Shown here: positions 28,008 to 37,466 of the stretch, piece after piece | Position numbering within the stretch: position 1 is the stretch's first letter | Layout: the number at the start of each line of letters is the position of its first letter | NCBI RefSeq assembly: GCF_003986935.1 | Contig: NZ_RJZE01000031.1 | Coordinates: 1 to 64,000 of the forward strand | Source: Paraburkholderia kururiensis JCM 10599 = LMG 19447 | Lineage (GTDB): Bacteria > Pseudomonadota > Gammaproteobacteria > Burkholderiales > Burkholderiaceae | Reading direction: 5' to 3' | Length of the DNA stretch: 64,000 nucleotides | The notes under the pieces: model-generated | The model's input: only the letters and a program-made list of their open reading frames with translations | What the model was told of the DNA's origin: nothing | Database searches by the model: none | Position numbers and translations under genes: made by a program

Positions 28008-29720
28008 CTAACTCGCCTTGCGTGCCTGGAGCGCCCGAATGCGGCCCACCGCCGCCGTGTCGGACACGGTTGCGTCGTACATCTTCGCGAGGTCAGCCTT
28101 GAGCGCGGTACGTGATCCGCCGTCCAGATAGACCATGTGCCCCGATGGGTAGAACCGCGCCGACAGGTTTTGCCGCACCGACTGGCTCACGAGCGGCATC
28201 TGCTGGAGATCGAGCACCGTCTGGTAGAACGGCGTGACGAAGTCGTAGAAGCCGTTTGCCGAAAGCACCTTGAGATCGACGTTGAGCGCCATCACGGCCG
28301 CGAGATCGCCCGCCGTATAAAGCACGATGTTGCCCTTCGAGTCCAGGCCCTTCTGTTCGCCCGTTGGGTCGATGTGGCTGAAGTCCCAGTTCAGGAACGC
28401 CTGGTCGTTCAGATCCGTGAACGACGAGTTCGACGTGTACTTGAGCTGCTCGTTCAGGTACTGGTTCCACATCGCGGTGTAGACGCCGCTCACCGCCGTC
28501 ATGGTCGGATCGTTGCCGCCCGAGTTCGGATCGATTTTGCCGGCAATGCCGGTATCGATAGCGGTGACGCGACCGTCATAGGCGCCCAGCGCCACGCCTT
28601 TCGACTTGAGCAACGTCGTCAGGAAGAGCGAATTGCCGCGGCTGTCGTAGGCTGCAACGTCGAGGCTCCATGCAAGCAGCGTCGTCTTGTCGATGCCGGT
28701 GTACTCGGAGAGCTTTTCCACCGTGGCGTCGTCGGTCGACGGAAACTTGCGCAGAGCGGCGAGATAGTCGGTGCGCGCGAACTGCGCGACCTCTTCCACG
28801 AACGCACCCAGGTCCGTTGGTGTGGGCGCCACGCCGAGTTTGCGGTGATACCACGCGTCCGCTGCTGCCGTAGGCAGCGCACCCACCGGATTGCCCGCCT
28901 GTGTGTAGTCGAGGATCGACGACTGCAGCGTGACGCCGTTCAGATCCACGCCGTCCTCATGCAAGCGGTACGCGAGCACGCAACTGCGTGCCGTGCCGTA
29001 CGACTCGCCGAACAGATACTTCGGCGAATTCCAGCGGTTGTTCTTTGTGAGGAACCGCTTGATGAACTGCTTGATGGAGTCGGCGTCTTTGTCCACGCCC
29101 CAGAAATCCCGGTTCTTGTGCGGCGCGATGGCTGCCGAATAGCCTGTGCCCACCGGGTTGATGAACACGAGGTCGCTCTTGTCCAGCAGACTGTCCGGGT
29201 TGTCTTCGAGCTGATACGGCGCGGGCGGCGTGAAACCCGGCATCGAAGTCTTGATGCGCTTCGGCGCAAACGAGCCCAGCAGGACGAACACTGAAGACGA
29301 GCCCGGCCCCCCGTTATAGAAGAACGTGACGGGCCGCGCTTCTTCTTTCTGCCCGTCTTCTGTGAACGCCACATAAAAGATCCTGGCATTCGGCTGCGAA
29401 CTGCTCGGGTCGACCGTGACGAGGTGGCCCGCCGTGGCCGTGTAGTTGATCTTCTTGCCGCCAATCACGATGGAATGCTTCGTAATGGCCGCGCTCTCGC
29501 TCGTATCCGTAACCGAATCGTCGGGACCGTTGCCATAGGCGACGGGGTCGAAGAATGGCTGGTCGCCGCTGCGGTGCGCTGCCGGCGACGACGGCACCGG
29601 AGAAGGTGCCGCCGCCAGTGCGGACGAAGCCGCGGAGGCTACCGACGCGCGCGATGCGGGCGACGCGTGGGAATTGTGGGACGACTGCACACTGCCGGAA
29701 GCTGAATCGGGGTTCGTCAT
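28008..29720 (-). CDS. serine carboxypeptidase-like peptidase (family S10)
   Basis: A 570-residue alpha/beta-hydrolase of peptidase family S10, normally acid-active exopeptidases removing C-terminal residues. The oxyanion motif NGGPGSSS (about 136-143), nucleophile Ser240 in FGESYGTA, the Asp in SANGFYDFVTPF and the His in YPSGHMVYLD form a complete triad. The first 55 residues are Ser/Ala/Pro-rich without a clear hydrophobic signal core, so export is uncertain. The ATG at 29720 has GGAG at good spacing; a GTG at 29753 would add 11 residues. It lies just downstream of an S53 acid peptidase on the same strand. Confidence 0.88.
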   Translation of the reverse strand: MTNPDSASGSVQSSHNSHASPASRASVASAASSALAAAPSPVPSSPAAHRSGDQPFFDPVAYGNGPDDSVTDTSESAAITKHSIVIGGKKINYTATAGHLVTVDPSSSQPNARIFYVAFTEDGQKEEARPVTFFYNGGPGSSSVFVLLGSFAPKRIKTSMPGFTPPAPYQLEDNPDSLLDKSDLVFINPVGTGYSAAIAPHKNRDFWGVDKDADSIKQFIKRFLTKNNRWNSPKYLFGESYGTARSCVLAYRLHEDGVDLNGVTLQSSILDYTQAGNPVGALPTAAADAWYHRKLGVAPTPTDLGAFVEEVAQFARTDYLAALRKFPSTDDATVEKLSEYTGIDKTTLLAWSLDVAAYDSRGNSLFLTTLLKSKGVALGAYDGRVTAIDTGIAGKIDPNSGGNDPTMTAVSGVYTAMWNQYLNEQLKYTSNSSFTDLNDQAFLNWDFSHIDPTGEQKGLDSKGNIVLYTAGDLAAVMALNVDLKVLSANGFYDFVTPFYQTVLDLQQMPLVSQSVRQNLSARFYPSGHMVYLDGGSRTALKADLAKMYDATVSDTAAVGRIRALQARKAS

Positions 29721-29840
29721 GATCGCTCCATCGGATTCGTTATGCGTTTTCACGCCACGCGACCGCCCGGTGGCGAGTCGCGCCAGACGGAAACCGCCGG
29801 CAAGCCGGCGGCCCTTTCACCACACCACGTTCGCCAACGA

Positions 29841-31403
29841 CTATAGAGCCGCGGCGATTTTCTGACCATTGGGGCTGCCAAGCCCCGTGCAGGCGTCCCA
29901 GCCCGGCGCCGCCTCGAAACTGCCGTTGTTACCCTGGGTGATGTCGTTGCACACGCGTTGAGCCTTATACAGCTTCGGATTGATGAACCCGGCCGGCTGG
30001 CCCTTCGCTGCATTGATGCGCGCGATCAGTCCCGCCCACAACGGCGCCACGGCGCTCGTTCCGCCCACCACCGTTTGCGTGCCGTCCACCAGCACTTCAT
30101 AGCCCGTTGCCGGCGATGCGTCTCCCGCAACATCGGGCACGCCGCGGCCGGAAAGCGCAATTTTCGAACCACCGGTTCGCGTTACGCTCAAGCCTTCCTG
30201 CCAGGCAGGGACCGGGAACGCCCCGCTCACCCCGCCACCGCCCGCGCCGCCTGAAGGTCCGTCGTTCCAGACGGTTTCGCTCGTCACCGACTGACCCGAT
30301 GCCTGCACGCTCGTGCCGCCGCAGGCAAGCACATACGGGCTCGATGCAGGAAAGTCGACGTGATCTGCGCCGTCGCTCACCCCGTCGCTCGATCCACTGT
30401 CGCCCGATGCCACACATACCGTAACGCCCACCGCGACCGCGGCTTGCAGCACGTTGTTGAAGGCCTGCAGCGATTGCGCCGTCCACGCCGTTTCCGGTGC
30501 CCCCCAACTGATCGCGATGACGGATGGCTTGTGCGTGGTGTCGTGCACCGCACGGCTCACCGCGTCGACGAAGCCGGCATCGCTGTTCTGAGTGAAATAG
30601 ACGGCGATGGTCGCGCCCGGCGCAACGGCGCCCGCGATCTCGATATCGAGCGCTACTTCGCCGTCGGGCCCGCCCGGGTCGCCTGTCGGCCGATTGCTGC
30701 CCTGGTCCACGCCCACGGCCACCACCTTCGGCGCCGGCATGCCGAGGCTCGAGAAATACTGCTGCAGGTCGGCGTTGCGATATCCGCCGCCCAGTTCGAT
30801 GACGCCAATGCATTGGCCGGCGCCGTCGCCAGCCGGAAACTCGTAGAGCGCGGCCAACTGCGGCGGCGTGAACGACGCGGTTTCGCGCGCCTGGGCCGGC
30901 CGGAACGGGGGGCGGATACGAAAGTGCGGCCGCGCCTGCGGACGATTGTCCAGCCCGAGCACGGCGGTGACGACGCCGTGCAGATCGTCTGGCAAGTTGA
31001 CCGGCCCGGTGCGCCCGCGATAGCGGCCGATGGTGTGATGCTCGTAATGCTGCAATTCGACGTCGAACGCCTTCTGGAATTCGGCAATCGTGCCCTTCAG
31101 CACGACGGTGCACGCGGCGGCGTCGGAGCGGACGACGGCCAACCCATGCTGCGCCGCGAAAGCCTGCACCTTGGCAAGGTCGTCAGCGGGCGTGCCGAAG
31201 CGCTTCGCGAACTCTTCCCTCGAAAGCGGCTTCGCGTCCGGGGCGCCGGACTCCAGCTTCTGCATGAGCGCGTGAAACGCCGGTTCGTCCCGGCGACGCA
31301 GCATGACCACCACCTCGATTACCTCGGCCGGGTCGCAATGCCCAACCACCTTTGATCCTTCAGCAACTGCACGCTCACTTCCTGCCAGCGGATGTTTCGC
31401 CAT
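29841..31403 (-). CDS. sedolisin-type acid peptidase (family S53, kumamolisin-like)
   Basis: A 520-residue pro-enzyme. An N-terminal activation domain (about 20-165) ends before the catalytic domain, which has Glu249 and Asp253 (DGEVALDIE), oxyanion Asp335 (ASGDSG) and Ser450 in VVGGTSAVAP. The calcium site region ITQGNNG and GWDACTGLGSP closes the protein. S53 peptidases work at low pH outside the cell, but no typical signal peptide is visible. The ATG at 31403 has GGAGG at ten bases and is chosen over 31439. The S10 peptidase gene follows 120 bases downstream, so the two may be co-transcribed. Confidence 0.9.
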   Translation of the reverse strand: MAKHPLAGSERAVAEGSKVVGHCDPAEVIEVVVMLRRRDEPAFHALMQKLESGAPDAKPLSREEFAKRFGTPADDLAKVQAFAAQHGLAVVRSDAAACTVVLKGTIAEFQKAFDVELQHYEHHTIGRYRGRTGPVNLPDDLHGVVTAVLGLDNRPQARPHFRIRPPFRPAQARETASFTPPQLAALYEFPAGDGAGQCIGVIELGGGYRNADLQQYFSSLGMPAPKVVAVGVDQGSNRPTGDPGGPDGEVALDIEIAGAVAPGATIAVYFTQNSDAGFVDAVSRAVHDTTHKPSVIAISWGAPETAWTAQSLQAFNNVLQAAVAVGVTVCVASGDSGSSDGVSDGADHVDFPASSPYVLACGGTSVQASGQSVTSETVWNDGPSGGAGGGGVSGAFPVPAWQEGLSVTRTGGSKIALSGRGVPDVAGDASPATGYEVLVDGTQTVVGGTSAVAPLWAGLIARINAAKGQPAGFINPKLYKAQRVCNDITQGNNGSFEAAPGWDACTGLGSPNGQKIAAAL

Positions 31404-31695
31404 GGTTTCGACACCTCCGGAATGCACGACGGTAGCCACGCGTTGCCCGCGCCGGGCACGGCCGCAGCACGCGCGCTGCGACTCGAACCCGAGGGGAATT
31501 TCGTTTCAGTGGGATAGCGCAGAACCGTCCGACAAAACCATTCAAGCACAGTTCCTGCGCACCGGCACCTGTCCGTATGGCCGATGGCGACGCATTCAGA
31601 AGATGACGCATAATGGGCCGCCCGCAGCTTCCGGTGCGTCGCAGTGCGCAACCGGGCGAAGCGCGGCGCACACCATCGAAGAACGAGGAATTCCC

Positions 31696-32211
31696 ATGTC
31701 CATTTCCATGTATCAAGCATCGGTGCCCGTGCTGCTGCACGGCTTGACCAACCTGCAAGCCATTCTGGGCAAAGGCGAAGCGCACGCGGCCGAAAAGCAG
31801 ATCGATCCTTCGGTGTTCACGGGCGCACGCCTGTTCCCGGACATGCTGCCGCTCGCGCGCCAGATCCATATCGCGACCGACACCGCCAAAGGCTGTGCTG
31901 CGCGGTTGGCCGACGTGGAAGCGCCGCGCTACGAGGACGTCGAATTCACGTTCGACGAATTGCAGGCCCGCATCCAGAAGACGATCGATTACCTGAAGGA
32001 ATTCAAGCCCGCGCAGATCGACGGCTCCGAAGAGCGCACGATCACGCTCAAGATGCGCACCGGCCCCATCGAATTCACGGGCATGAGCTATCTGCTGCAC
32101 TTTGTGCTGCCCAATTTCTTCTTCCACGTGACCACGGCCTACGACATCCTCCGCCACAACGGTGTGGAACTGGGCAAGCTGGATTACCTCGGAGCAAAGC
32201 GGGCCGCTTGA
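31696..32211 (+). CDS. DUF1993-family protein
   Basis: A 171-residue protein of the DUF1993 family, helical and related in fold to the DinB-like four-helix bundle. Family marks are YQASVPVLLHGLTNLQAIL at the start and LPNFFFHVTTAYDILRHNGVELGKLDYLG at the end. The function is unknown. The ATG at 31696 has GAGGAA upstream; the frame is open further 5' but without homology. It is divergent from the S53 peptidase gene (gap of 292 bases, no recognised site) and convergent with lysE. Confidence 0.85.
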   Translation: MSISMYQASVPVLLHGLTNLQAILGKGEAHAAEKQIDPSVFTGARLFPDMLPLARQIHIATDTAKGCAARLADVEAPRYEDVEFTFDELQARIQKTIDYLKEFKPAQIDGSEERTITLKMRTGPIEFTGMSYLLHFVLPNFFFHVTTAYDILRHNGVELGKLDYLGAKRAA

Positions 32212-32251
32212 AGATGTAGAAGGCGTTGGAGAGTGCCGCTGCGGCGGTCTT

Positions 32252-32299
32252 GATCGCCCAAATCGCCTCAACAATCGCTTCAATCGCCTCAATCGAGCG
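32252..32299. repeat. imperfect 9-bp repeats near the end of the LysE gene
   Basis: The unit ATCGCCTCA recurs about five times with small changes between the stop of the DUF1993 gene and the last codons of the LysE-type gene. It adds to the short tandem repeats seen elsewhere in the window. Confidence 0.5.
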
Positions 32300-32972
32300 A
32301 GAGTCGCACCGCGAACCCGATCAGCGCAGCCGAAAATGCCCAGCGCTGCGCAGTCTGCGCGAGTGGATGCGCGCGGACCCAGTTCGCGATGCGTGCCGCA
32401 CCCAGCACGTAGAGGGCGTCGAAGCACGCGCCCATTGTGACCAGCACGACGCCCAGCTCCGTGACCTGAAACGCCACGGGGCCAGCGTCGGCACGCACGA
32501 ACTGGGGCAATAGGACTGAGCAGAACAGCAGGGCCTTCGGGTTGAGCAGGTTCGTCAGCAGCCCCTTGACGAAGTCGACGCGCCGCGGCCGCTGCAGCGC
32601 CGCCGACACCGCGGCTGCGCTGGCCGCAGGCTGACGAGGCGTGGCCGCGCGACTATCGCCAGCTCCGGCCCCCGGCAACGCAAACACGGGCGAACGGAAT
32701 ATCTGCACGGCGACCCATGCCAGATAAACCGCGCCCGCATACCGCACCACCTCGTAGAGCCAGGGTGCGTTGTGAAGCAGCGCGGCCACGCCGCACGCAG
32801 ACAGCGTCACGTGCGTCGCGCGCGCCGCGCCCAGGCCGGCTGCGGCCGCGAGGCCGCTGCGCACGCCTCGTCCGATACTGGTTTGCAGGATCAAGGCCAT
32901 GTCGGGGCCCGGCAAGGCATAGACAACGATCAGTGCGGCAACGAAGACGACCAGAAGGTGAGTGGAAACCAT
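32289..32972 (-). CDS. LysE/RhtB-family amino-acid exporter
   Basis: A 227-residue inner-membrane exporter with six hydrophobic segments. The N-terminal GPDMALILQTSIGRGVRSGLAAA and the central LLTNLLNPKALLFCSVLLPQF are diagnostic of the family. It should export an amino acid or homoserine-lactone-like compound. An Lrp-type regulator is divergent from it over a gap of 149 bases, the usual arrangement for amino-acid-induced exporters. Confidence 0.9.
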   Translation of the reverse strand: MVSTHLLVVFVAALIVVYALPGPDMALILQTSIGRGVRSGLAAAAGLGAARATHVTLSACGVAALLHNAPWLYEVVRYAGAVYLAWVAVQIFRSPVFALPGAGAGDSRAATPRQPAASAAAVSAALQRPRRVDFVKGLLTNLLNPKALLFCSVLLPQFVRADAGPVAFQVTELGVVLVTMGACFDALYVLGAARIANWVRAHPLAQTAQRWAFSAALIGFAVRLSLD

Positions 32973-33121
32973 CGCAGAAAACCCCGGCAGGAACCCGTTT
33001 TGTCGGGCTCTATATTGCTATCGCGACACGAGGGATTTCTGGCGACTTTCAGTCCGTGGCCGGCTTCGCCTGGAGGAATACGCTAACATCCGCACTTAAT
33101 TTCGAGAATTCCATTTTCACC

Positions 33122-33592
33122 GTGAACACCCCCGAACTCGACAGGATTGACCGCGCCATCCTCTCCGCCGTACAGGCGGATGGCCGCATCCCGAACGCGC
33201 GCCTCGCCGAAACGGTGGGGCTCAGCGAAACGCCCTGTGCTCGGCGTCTGAAACGACTCGAACAGGAAGGCTATATCGAGCGGTATCGGGCCATGCTCTC
33301 GCGCGAAGCGCTCGGGCTCGGTGTGGTGGCGTTCGTGTACGTGCGCTTTGCCGTCCACGACCGCGCGCTCGCCGACCGCTTCGAACGCGAGGTGTTGGCC
33401 ATTCCCCGCATCCTGTCGTGTCATAACGTCTCGGGCAGTGCCGATTACATCCTGCAGGTCGTTGCCCGCGACCTGGACGACTACGGTACGTTTATGCGCG
33501 ACGAGCTTCGCTGCCTGCCGGGCGTGACGTCCGTGGAATCGTCGCTATCGCTGCGCGAAGTGAAGGCCAACGGCGGACTGCCCGTGCCGTGA
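33122..33592 (+). CDS. Lrp/AsnC-family regulator
   Basis: A 156-residue regulator with an N-terminal HTH (LDRIDRAILSAVQ, LAETVGLSETPCARRLKRLEQ) and a C-terminal RAM effector domain (about 70-145). The start is taken as the GTG at 33122, because the protein then begins MNTPELDRID like its relatives, although no good ribosome binding site is seen. It probably activates the divergent LysE-type exporter in response to the exported amino acid. Confidence 0.88.
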   Translation: MNTPELDRIDRAILSAVQADGRIPNARLAETVGLSETPCARRLKRLEQEGYIERYRAMLSREALGLGVVAFVYVRFAVHDRALADRFEREVLAIPRILSCHNVSGSADYILQVVARDLDDYGTFMRDELRCLPGVTSVESSLSLREVKANGGLPVP

Positions 33593-33766
33593 GCAGCACG
33601 GGTTGGCGGGCGCGCCGCAGAGACCTTGCCGCCCTGCGGGCGGATCTCGTCGTCGCTCGCACCGTCGCCTTCCGCAGCCCGCCGCACGCCCGGTCCACCC
33701 CGATCCACGGTCCCGCCGAGCGCGAGCCGTTTGTCCCGAATCTGATTTGAACCTGACGGAGCATCC

Positions 33767-34000
33767 ATGACACCCGAAGAAGCACGAGCCGAAGAAACCC
33801 GCGCAATGGACCGTGTGCTCGCGGCGACGCAGCGCGTCCACACCACCTTTGCCGCCCTTCAGTCCCAGTTTCCGCCCAAGGGCGACGGACGCCCGTCGCA
33901 ACTCGCCTTGCAGACGTTCGACGCCGCGCTGGAGGAGCTCGAAGAAGCCCAGGCAGCGTTCGACGAATTGCTGAACGACCTGCTTGACGGGAACCGCTGA
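33767..34000 (+). CDS. small Glu-rich helical protein
   Basis: A 77-residue acidic protein, entirely helical in appearance, with a C-terminal coiled-coil-like stretch ALEELEEAQAAFDELLNDLL. The ATG has GACGGAG upstream. No family is recognised. It sits alone upstream of a DUF72 gene. Confidence 0.6.
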   Translation: MTPEEARAEETRAMDRVLAATQRVHTTFAALQSQFPPKGDGRPSQLALQTFDAALEELEEAQAAFDELLNDLLDGNR

Positions 34001-34237
34001 CCGGCATACCTACCCGCCCCGGTCGCTTGCCAGCCGGCGAAGCACGATGGATCGAGCACGCAGGCGACCGGAACCGATTCGAAGGTGCCTTGCGGGACAG
34101 ACCGTTAGTTGCGAACAAACATTCGAGGCGTCACGCCCCAATGCGCTCGCTCGCCAGCGAAACGCCATCCGCGTTCACGCTGTCTCACCCGATATCCGGC
34201 GCCGGCGCGCCGCGATAAGGGAAACAAGGGGGACGGC

Positions 34238-35335
34238 ATGAAAACCATCCGCATCGGCATTTCGGGTTGGCGCTATGCGCCCTGGCGCGGCGTGTTCTAT
34301 CCGCCCGGGCTGCGGCAGGCGCAGGAACTGCACTACGCCGCGCAGGCGTTGCCCACCATCGAGATCAACGGGTCGTTCTACAGCCTCATGCGCCCGTCCG
34401 ATTACGCCGGGTTCTACGAGCAGACGCCGCCCGGCTTCGTCTTCGCCGTCAAGGCGCCGCGCTTCTTGACGCATCGGTTGCGCCTCAAGAACATCGAAGC
34501 CGCGTTTGGCAACTTCCTCGCATCGGGCGTCTTCGAACTCAAGGAAAAACTCGGCGTCTTGCTCTGGCAGTTTCCGGGCTCGTTTCGGTTCGACGCCGAG
34601 CGCTTCGAGCACTTCTTCGCCCTGCTGCCGCGCGACACGCAAACGGCGCTCGACTTCGCACGCGAGCATCACGACGAGCGCGTCGCCGGCCGCTCGACTC
34701 TGGCTATCGACCGCAAGCGGCCGCTGCGCCACGCCATCGAGATCCGGCACGAAAGCTTCCTCTGCGAAGCCTTCGTCGATCTGCTGCGCCGCCATCGCAT
34801 CGCACTCGTGTTCGCGCATTCCGCCGGCAAGTGGCCCTATGCCGAAGACGTGACGAGCGACTTCGTCTATCTGCGGCTACATGGCAGCGAGCAGATGTAC
34901 CACGGCGCCTATCCCGACGACGCCCTCGCCCGTTGGGCCGAACGGATCGCGGCCTGGCATGCGGGCGCGGAGCCCGCGGACGCCCGGCGCATCGGACGCC
35001 CGGCACCGAAGCCGCGCGGCCAACGCGATGTCTTCTGCTATTTCGACAACGACGTGAAGGTGCGCGCACCGTTCGACGCGCGCCGCCTGATGACCCGCCT
35101 CGGGCTCGATGCGCACCTCCCGCCCCTGCCCGAATACGAAGGCAAAGCACCCCGCACGGGCAGCCGCCCGCCATCGCCGGCAAGCGACCGGGAAGGCAGA
35201 CCGGAAAGCAGCCCAAAAAGCCGGTCCAAAGACGGGCCCAGAAAGCGCCCCGGCCACTCGCCGCGCGAATTGACTAAACGATCGCTTATGCATCGCCCGA
35301 AAAAACGCTGCAAGTCTGTTGCACGCTTCGCGTAA
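34238..35335 (+). CDS. DUF72-family protein
   Basis: A 365-residue protein of the DUF72 (YecE-like) TIM-barrel family. It starts IRIGISGWRYAPWRGVFYPPG and contains EINGSFYSL, FVFAVKAPRFLTHRLRLKN, AIEIRHESF and YLRLHGSEQMYHGAY. The biochemical role is unknown. The ATG at 34238 has AAGGGGG upstream; the frame is open for 43 more codons without homology. The last 60 residues form a basic Lys/Arg/Ser/Pro-rich tail outside the barrel, which might bind nucleic acid. Confidence 0.87.
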   Translation: MKTIRIGISGWRYAPWRGVFYPPGLRQAQELHYAAQALPTIEINGSFYSLMRPSDYAGFYEQTPPGFVFAVKAPRFLTHRLRLKNIEAAFGNFLASGVFELKEKLGVLLWQFPGSFRFDAERFEHFFALLPRDTQTALDFAREHHDERVAGRSTLAIDRKRPLRHAIEIRHESFLCEAFVDLLRRHRIALVFAHSAGKWPYAEDVTSDFVYLRLHGSEQMYHGAYPDDALARWAERIAAWHAGAEPADARRIGRPAPKPRGQRDVFCYFDNDVKVRAPFDARRLMTRLGLDAHLPPLPEYEGKAPRTGSRPPSPASDREGRPESSPKSRSKDGPRKRPGHSPRELTKRSLMHRPKKRCKSVARFA

Positions 35336-35478
35336 ACCCCCGTGAGTCGCCGTCCCCCGCCTTGCCGTAATAACGCGTAGATGCTGGCCGGCCGCGGAAT
35401 GGAACATCGCGCCGATGCCTCGCGCGCCACTCGAGCCGCGTGCCTGGCAGCCTTTATAAAAGCGTGACCGAGGTGACT

Positions 35479-36645
35479 GTGATCCGACTCTCCAATTTCC
35501 GTCTCACGACGCGTATTTCCGCAGGCTTCGCCGCAATGATCCTGCTCGTGCTCTGCGCGAGCGGCGCCGCGCTATGGGCGGTGCAACTCGCCAGCTCGGA
35601 GCACGCTGCGGGCGGCGCCGACGGCACCGCCACAAGCACAGCGGCGAGCGCGCTCGTGCCGGTGGTGATCGTGTCGTCGGGGCTGGCGGTCGCGGTAGGC
35701 GTGATGCTGGGCTGGGGCATCCGGCGCGCCATCAAGACGCCGGTCGAGGGCGTGGTCGCTACCGTGGGCCGCATTGCGGGCGGCGATCTGGCGACGAAGA
35801 TCGAATCGGCCGGTCGCGACGAAATCGCGTGGCTCAACTACGAACTCAACATGATGCGCAAGAAGCTCCAGTCGACCATCGCCGAAGTCCGACAGTCCGC
35901 GGAAACGGTGGCGCAGGCCTCGTGCGAGATCGCCGCCGGCAACAACGACTTGAGCACGCGCACCGAACAGCAGGCACTGAGCCTGCAGCGCACCGCGCAC
36001 TCCATCGCCGCGCTTACGGACGCCGTGAAGAACAACGCCGAGCACGCCGCGCAGGCCAACGAACTGGTCGCCTCCGCGAGCGAAGTGGCTACCGAAGGCG
36101 GGCGCACGATGAGCGAAGTCGTCGCGACGATGGGCGAGATCAACACGAGCGCGACGAAGATCGGCGACATCATCAGCGTGATCGACAGCATCGCGTTCCA
36201 GACCAACATCCTCGCGCTCAACGCCGCGGTGGAAGCCGCCCGCGCCGGCGAGCAGGGCCGCGGCTTCGCTGTGGTCGCAACCGAGGTGCGCGCGCTCGCG
36301 CAGCGCAGCGCCACGGCGGCCAAGGAGATCAACGAGCTCATCAGCCGCTCCGTGGAGCGCATCGAAACGGGTGTGCGGCTCGTGGACGTGGCCGGCCGCA
36401 CCATGGAAGAGATCGTGAAGAGCGTGAAGCAGGCCGAGCAGATCATGGGCGAGATCAGCACGGCCACGACCGCGCAGCGCACCGGCATCGAGCAGATTCA
36501 CACGGAGATCGCGCAGATCGATAACGCCACGCAGCAGAACGCGGCGCTCGTCGAGCAGGCGTCGGCGGCGGCCGGGTCGCTGCAGGAACAGTCGCAAACG
36601 CTGGCCGAAGCCGTGAAGATCTTCCAGGTGAAGAAAGCCGGTTAA
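35479..36645 (+). CDS. methyl-accepting chemotaxis protein without a sizeable sensor domain
   Basis: A chemoreceptor of 388 residues. Two membrane helices (about 14-36 and 55-80) enclose only some 20 periplasmic residues. A HAMP domain and the long cytoplasmic signalling coiled coil follow, with the hairpin tip [20 protein letters not shown] and [20 protein letters not shown] intact. The missing ligand-binding domain suggests it senses membrane or cytoplasmic conditions, or works with another receptor. The GTG at 35479 with GAGG upstream is the preferred start; 35440 is also open. Confidence 0.87.
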   Translation: MIRLSNFRLTTRISAGFAAMILLVLCASGAALWAVQLASSEHAAGGADGTATSTAASALVPVVIVSSGLAVAVGVMLGWGIRRAIKTPVEGVVATVGRIAGGDLATKIESAGRDEIAWLNYELNMMRKKLQSTIAEVRQSAETVAQASCEIAAGNNDLSTRTEQQALSLQRTAHSIAALTDAVKNNAEHAAQANELVASASEVATEGGRTMSEVVATMGEINTSATKIGDIISVIDSIAFQTNILALNAAVEAARAGEQGRGFAVVATEVRALAQRSATAAKEINELISRSVERIETGVRLVDVAGRTMEEIVKSVKQAEQIMGEISTATTAQRTGIEQIHTEIAQIDNATQQNAALVEQASAAAGSLQEQSQTLAEAVKIFQVKKAG

Positions 36646-36682
36646 CGCAGGCGGCCGTCCGTCTAGTCCTACCGGTTCAGGC

Positions 36683-37366
36683 CTACGTTTCGCTCCAGAG
36701 CCGCAGCAGGTTGTGATAACAGCCGACGAGGCTGCGGCGCGCCGCGTCGTCGGCGCCTGTTGCATTGAGGCGCTGGATCGCCGTGTCCATGTCGAACAGC
36801 AGCGCGCGCTGCGTGTCGCTGCGCACGAGGCTTTGCACCCAGAAGAAACTCGCGAGCCGCGTGCCGCGCGTGACCGGCGTCACCTGATGCAGGCTCGTTG
36901 CGGGATACACCACCATGTGCCCGGCCGGCAGCTTGACCTGATGCATGCCGTAGGTGTCTTCGATCACGAGTTCGCCGCCGTCGTATTCGTCGGGGTCGCA
37001 CAGGAAGAGCGTCGCCGAAACGTCGGTGCGCAGCTTCACGCCGTTCGGCAGCACGCGCACCGCGCCGTCGACGTGACTGCCGAACGTCATCCCGCTCTCG
37101 TAGCGATTGAAGAGCGGCGGATACACCTGATTCGGCAGCGCCGCGCTGATGAAGAGCGGATTGCACTCGATGGCGCCCACGATCACGTCGCCCAGTTCGC
37201 GCGCCACCGGCGAATGCTCGGCGATCTGCTGGTTGCGCTTCACGGGCGCGCCCTGATAGCCCGCTGTCGCGCGGCCATCCACCCACGCGTCGCCTGCGCC
37301 TTCCAGACGCTCGCGCACGTAGCGCACCTGGTCGGCGGTCAAAACATCGGGAATGGGCAGCAGCAT
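36683..37366 (-). CDS. piuC: PKHD-type Fe(II)/2OG hydroxylase
   Basis: A 227-residue enzyme of the YbiX/PiuC family. The iron ligands His98 and Asp100 (SHVDGA) and His160 are present, with Arg170 for 2-oxoglutarate. PiuC-type genes accompany TonB-dependent siderophore receptors, and here the receptor gene lies 88 bases upstream on the same strand, with a Fur box before it. It may modify a siderophore or use 2OG in iron starvation; the substrate is unknown. The ATG at 37366 has AAGG upstream. Confidence 0.88.
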   Translation of the reverse strand: MLLPIPDVLTADQVRYVRERLEGAGDAWVDGRATAGYQGAPVKRNQQIAEHSPVARELGDVIVGAIECNPLFISAALPNQVYPPLFNRYESGMTFGSHVDGAVRVLPNGVKLRTDVSATLFLCDPDEYDGGELVIEDTYGMHQVKLPAGHMVVYPATSLHQVTPVTRGTRLASFFWVQSLVRSDTQRALLFDMDTAIQRLNATGADDAARRSLVGCYHNLLRLWSET

Positions 37367-37429
37367 GGGTGGACCTTCGATACAGATTGAATGACGCCCG
37401 CCGCATTCAGAGGCGAGCTTGAAAGCGCG

Positions 37430-37466
37430 TTCAAAACCGGCTTCAGAACCGGCTTCAGAACCGGTA
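37430..37466. repeat. 12-bp direct repeats at the receptor stop codon
   Basis: A unit close to CGGCTTCAGAAC recurs about three times between the piuC leader and the last codons of the receptor gene, spanning its stop codon (37455-37457). Confidence 0.6.

Noticed and set aside
35336-35478. FliA (sigma-28) promoter before the first chemoreceptor
   Set aside because: TAAA-like and GCCG-like words occur but not at the required 11-base spacing.
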